Positions 5,561-6,096 of a DNA stretch of 6,096 nt are shown here, piece after piece. Numbering within the stretch: the first letter of the stretch is position 1; every line of letters starts with the position of its first letter. Under the pieces are notes generated by a model. It saw only the letters and a list, made by a program, of their open reading frames with translations, did no database searches and had not been told where the DNA came from. The stretch spans positions 1 to 6,096 of the forward strand of contig JAJAZO010000412.1 of NCBI GenBank assembly GCA_026785745.1, written 5' to 3'. Made by a program: the position numbers and the translations under genes. Source of the stretch: Chitinophagaceae bacterium (GTDB taxonomy: Bacteria > Bacteroidota > Bacteroidia > Chitinophagales > Chitinophagaceae).

Positions 5561-6096
5561 TTACATCTGAACTGCTGACTGTGTTTGTCTTCCCTGTATC
5601 CGGCCACTCTTCATCAAACCATCATACTGGCGCATCAGCAACTGTGTTTCTATCTGTTGCAACGTATCCAATATAACACCCACCATAATCAAAAGTGAAG
5701 TTCCACCGAAGAAGGTAGAGAATTGCTGTGTTACTCCAAAACGTTGAGCAATACCGGGCAGAATACCTACAAAAGCAAGTAAAATGGCACCTGGTAAAGT
5801 AATTCTATCCATGATCTGGCCAATATAATCAGCCGTAGGCTGACCAGGTTTTACACCCGGAATAAACCCATTATTCTGTTTCAGGTTATCTGCTATTTGC
5901 TTTGGATTGAAAATTAAAGCTGTGTAGAGAAATGTAAATCCAATCACCACCACGGAATAAATAATCATATACCAGATATTGCTATGATCGGTCAATGCTT
6001 TGAGCAAGCCGCCTTTACCTGTTGTATTGAAGTTTGCAAAAATGGTTGGTATGAATATAATTGCTTGTGCAAAGATGATTGGCATCACACCTGCAC
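5561..6096 (-). CDS. secY: Preprotein translocase subunit SecY, C-terminal part (cut by right edge)
   Basis: The frame is open through the right edge; the window holds about the last 178 codons of SecY, the channel subunit of the SecYEG translocon in the inner membrane. Visible are AGVMPIIFAQAIIFIPTIF, the helix WYMIIYSVVVIGFTFLYTALIF, the C5 cytoplasmic loop NPKQIADNLKQNNGFIPGVKPG, TLPGAILLAFVGILPGIA, and the last helix with IMVGVILDTLQQIETQLLMRQYDGLMKSGRIQGR. The loop that interacts with SecA and the ribosome has Lys where E. coli has the critical Arg357 (PGIRPG); I believe Lys is common in Bacteroidota. The GTG at 6088 is an internal valine codon and not a start. The gene presumably ends the spc ribosomal-protein operon beyond the edge, and is followed by a strong terminator. 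Confidence 0.97.
   Translation of the reverse strand, partial: AGVMPIIFAQAIIFIPTIFANFNTTGKGGLLKALTDHSNIWYMIIYSVVVIGFTFLYTALIFNPKQIADNLKQNNGFIPGVKPGQPTADYIGQIMDRITLPGAILLAFVGILPGIAQRFGVTQQFSTFFGGTSLLIMVGVILDTLQQIETQLLMRQYDGLMKSGRIQGRQTQSAVQM

Noticed and set aside
6086..6088. GTG as a start codon for a short SecY-like gene
   Set aside because: The frame continues upstream to the window edge with AG before VMPIIFAQ, as in intact SecY, so this is an internal valine in a gene cut by the edge.

Overview
The window looks like chromosomal DNA of a Bacteroidota bacterium, most likely close to Chitinophagaceae. The reasons are low GC, starts preceded by A/T-rich leaders instead of Shine-Dalgarno sequences, a secY-map order, and family-level resemblance of SecY, MAP and the HI0933-type flavoprotein to that group. 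The lineage call rests on reading, not on a search.

Layout. From the left edge to 1730 there is a compact minus-strand run, transcribed right to left: a secreted thioredoxin-fold/DUF547 fusion (459-1730), then a small CxxC carboxymuconolactone-decarboxylase-like protein (117-452) only 6 nt downstream, then the first 27 codons of a gene that leaves the window (1-81). That N-terminus resembles the radical SAM arsenosugar enzyme ArsS. Divergent from this run, across an 86-bp intergenic region, a purine nucleoside phosphorylase runs rightward (1817-2638). It meets a minus-strand family-2 glycosyltransferase of the TIGR04283 type (2648-3340) tail to tail. Upstream of the glycosyltransferase on the minus strand are an HI0933/BaiN-type flavoprotein (3372-4643), type I methionine aminopeptidase (4662-5480), and the C-terminal part of SecY (5561-6096, cut by the right edge). 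A strong intrinsic terminator separates secY from map, and a weaker terminator-like hairpin overlaps the map stop codon.

How the genes fit together. Four members (ArsS-like start, peroxidase-like CMD protein, nucleoside phosphorylase, TIGR04283 glycosyltransferase) are families associated with arsenosugar biosynthesis. In that pathway an arsenic methyltransferase makes dimethylarsenite, ArsS attaches a 5'-deoxyadenosyl group, adenine is removed and the resulting sugar is further modified. The window therefore probably holds most of an arsenosugar locus lying beside the end of the ribosomal-protein/secY region. The phosphorylase carries active-site changes (Asp for the purine-specifying Asn, no His for the 5'-OH) that would suit a 5'-modified adenosine substrate. 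The thioredoxin-DUF547 fusion is the least explained member.

A second notable item is a GC-rich palindromic repeat inserted in frame in the flavoprotein gene, adding about 12-15 residues. The window is almost wholly coding; no intergenic stretch exceeds 90 bp, and no tRNA, rRNA, CRISPR array or insertion sequence was seen.
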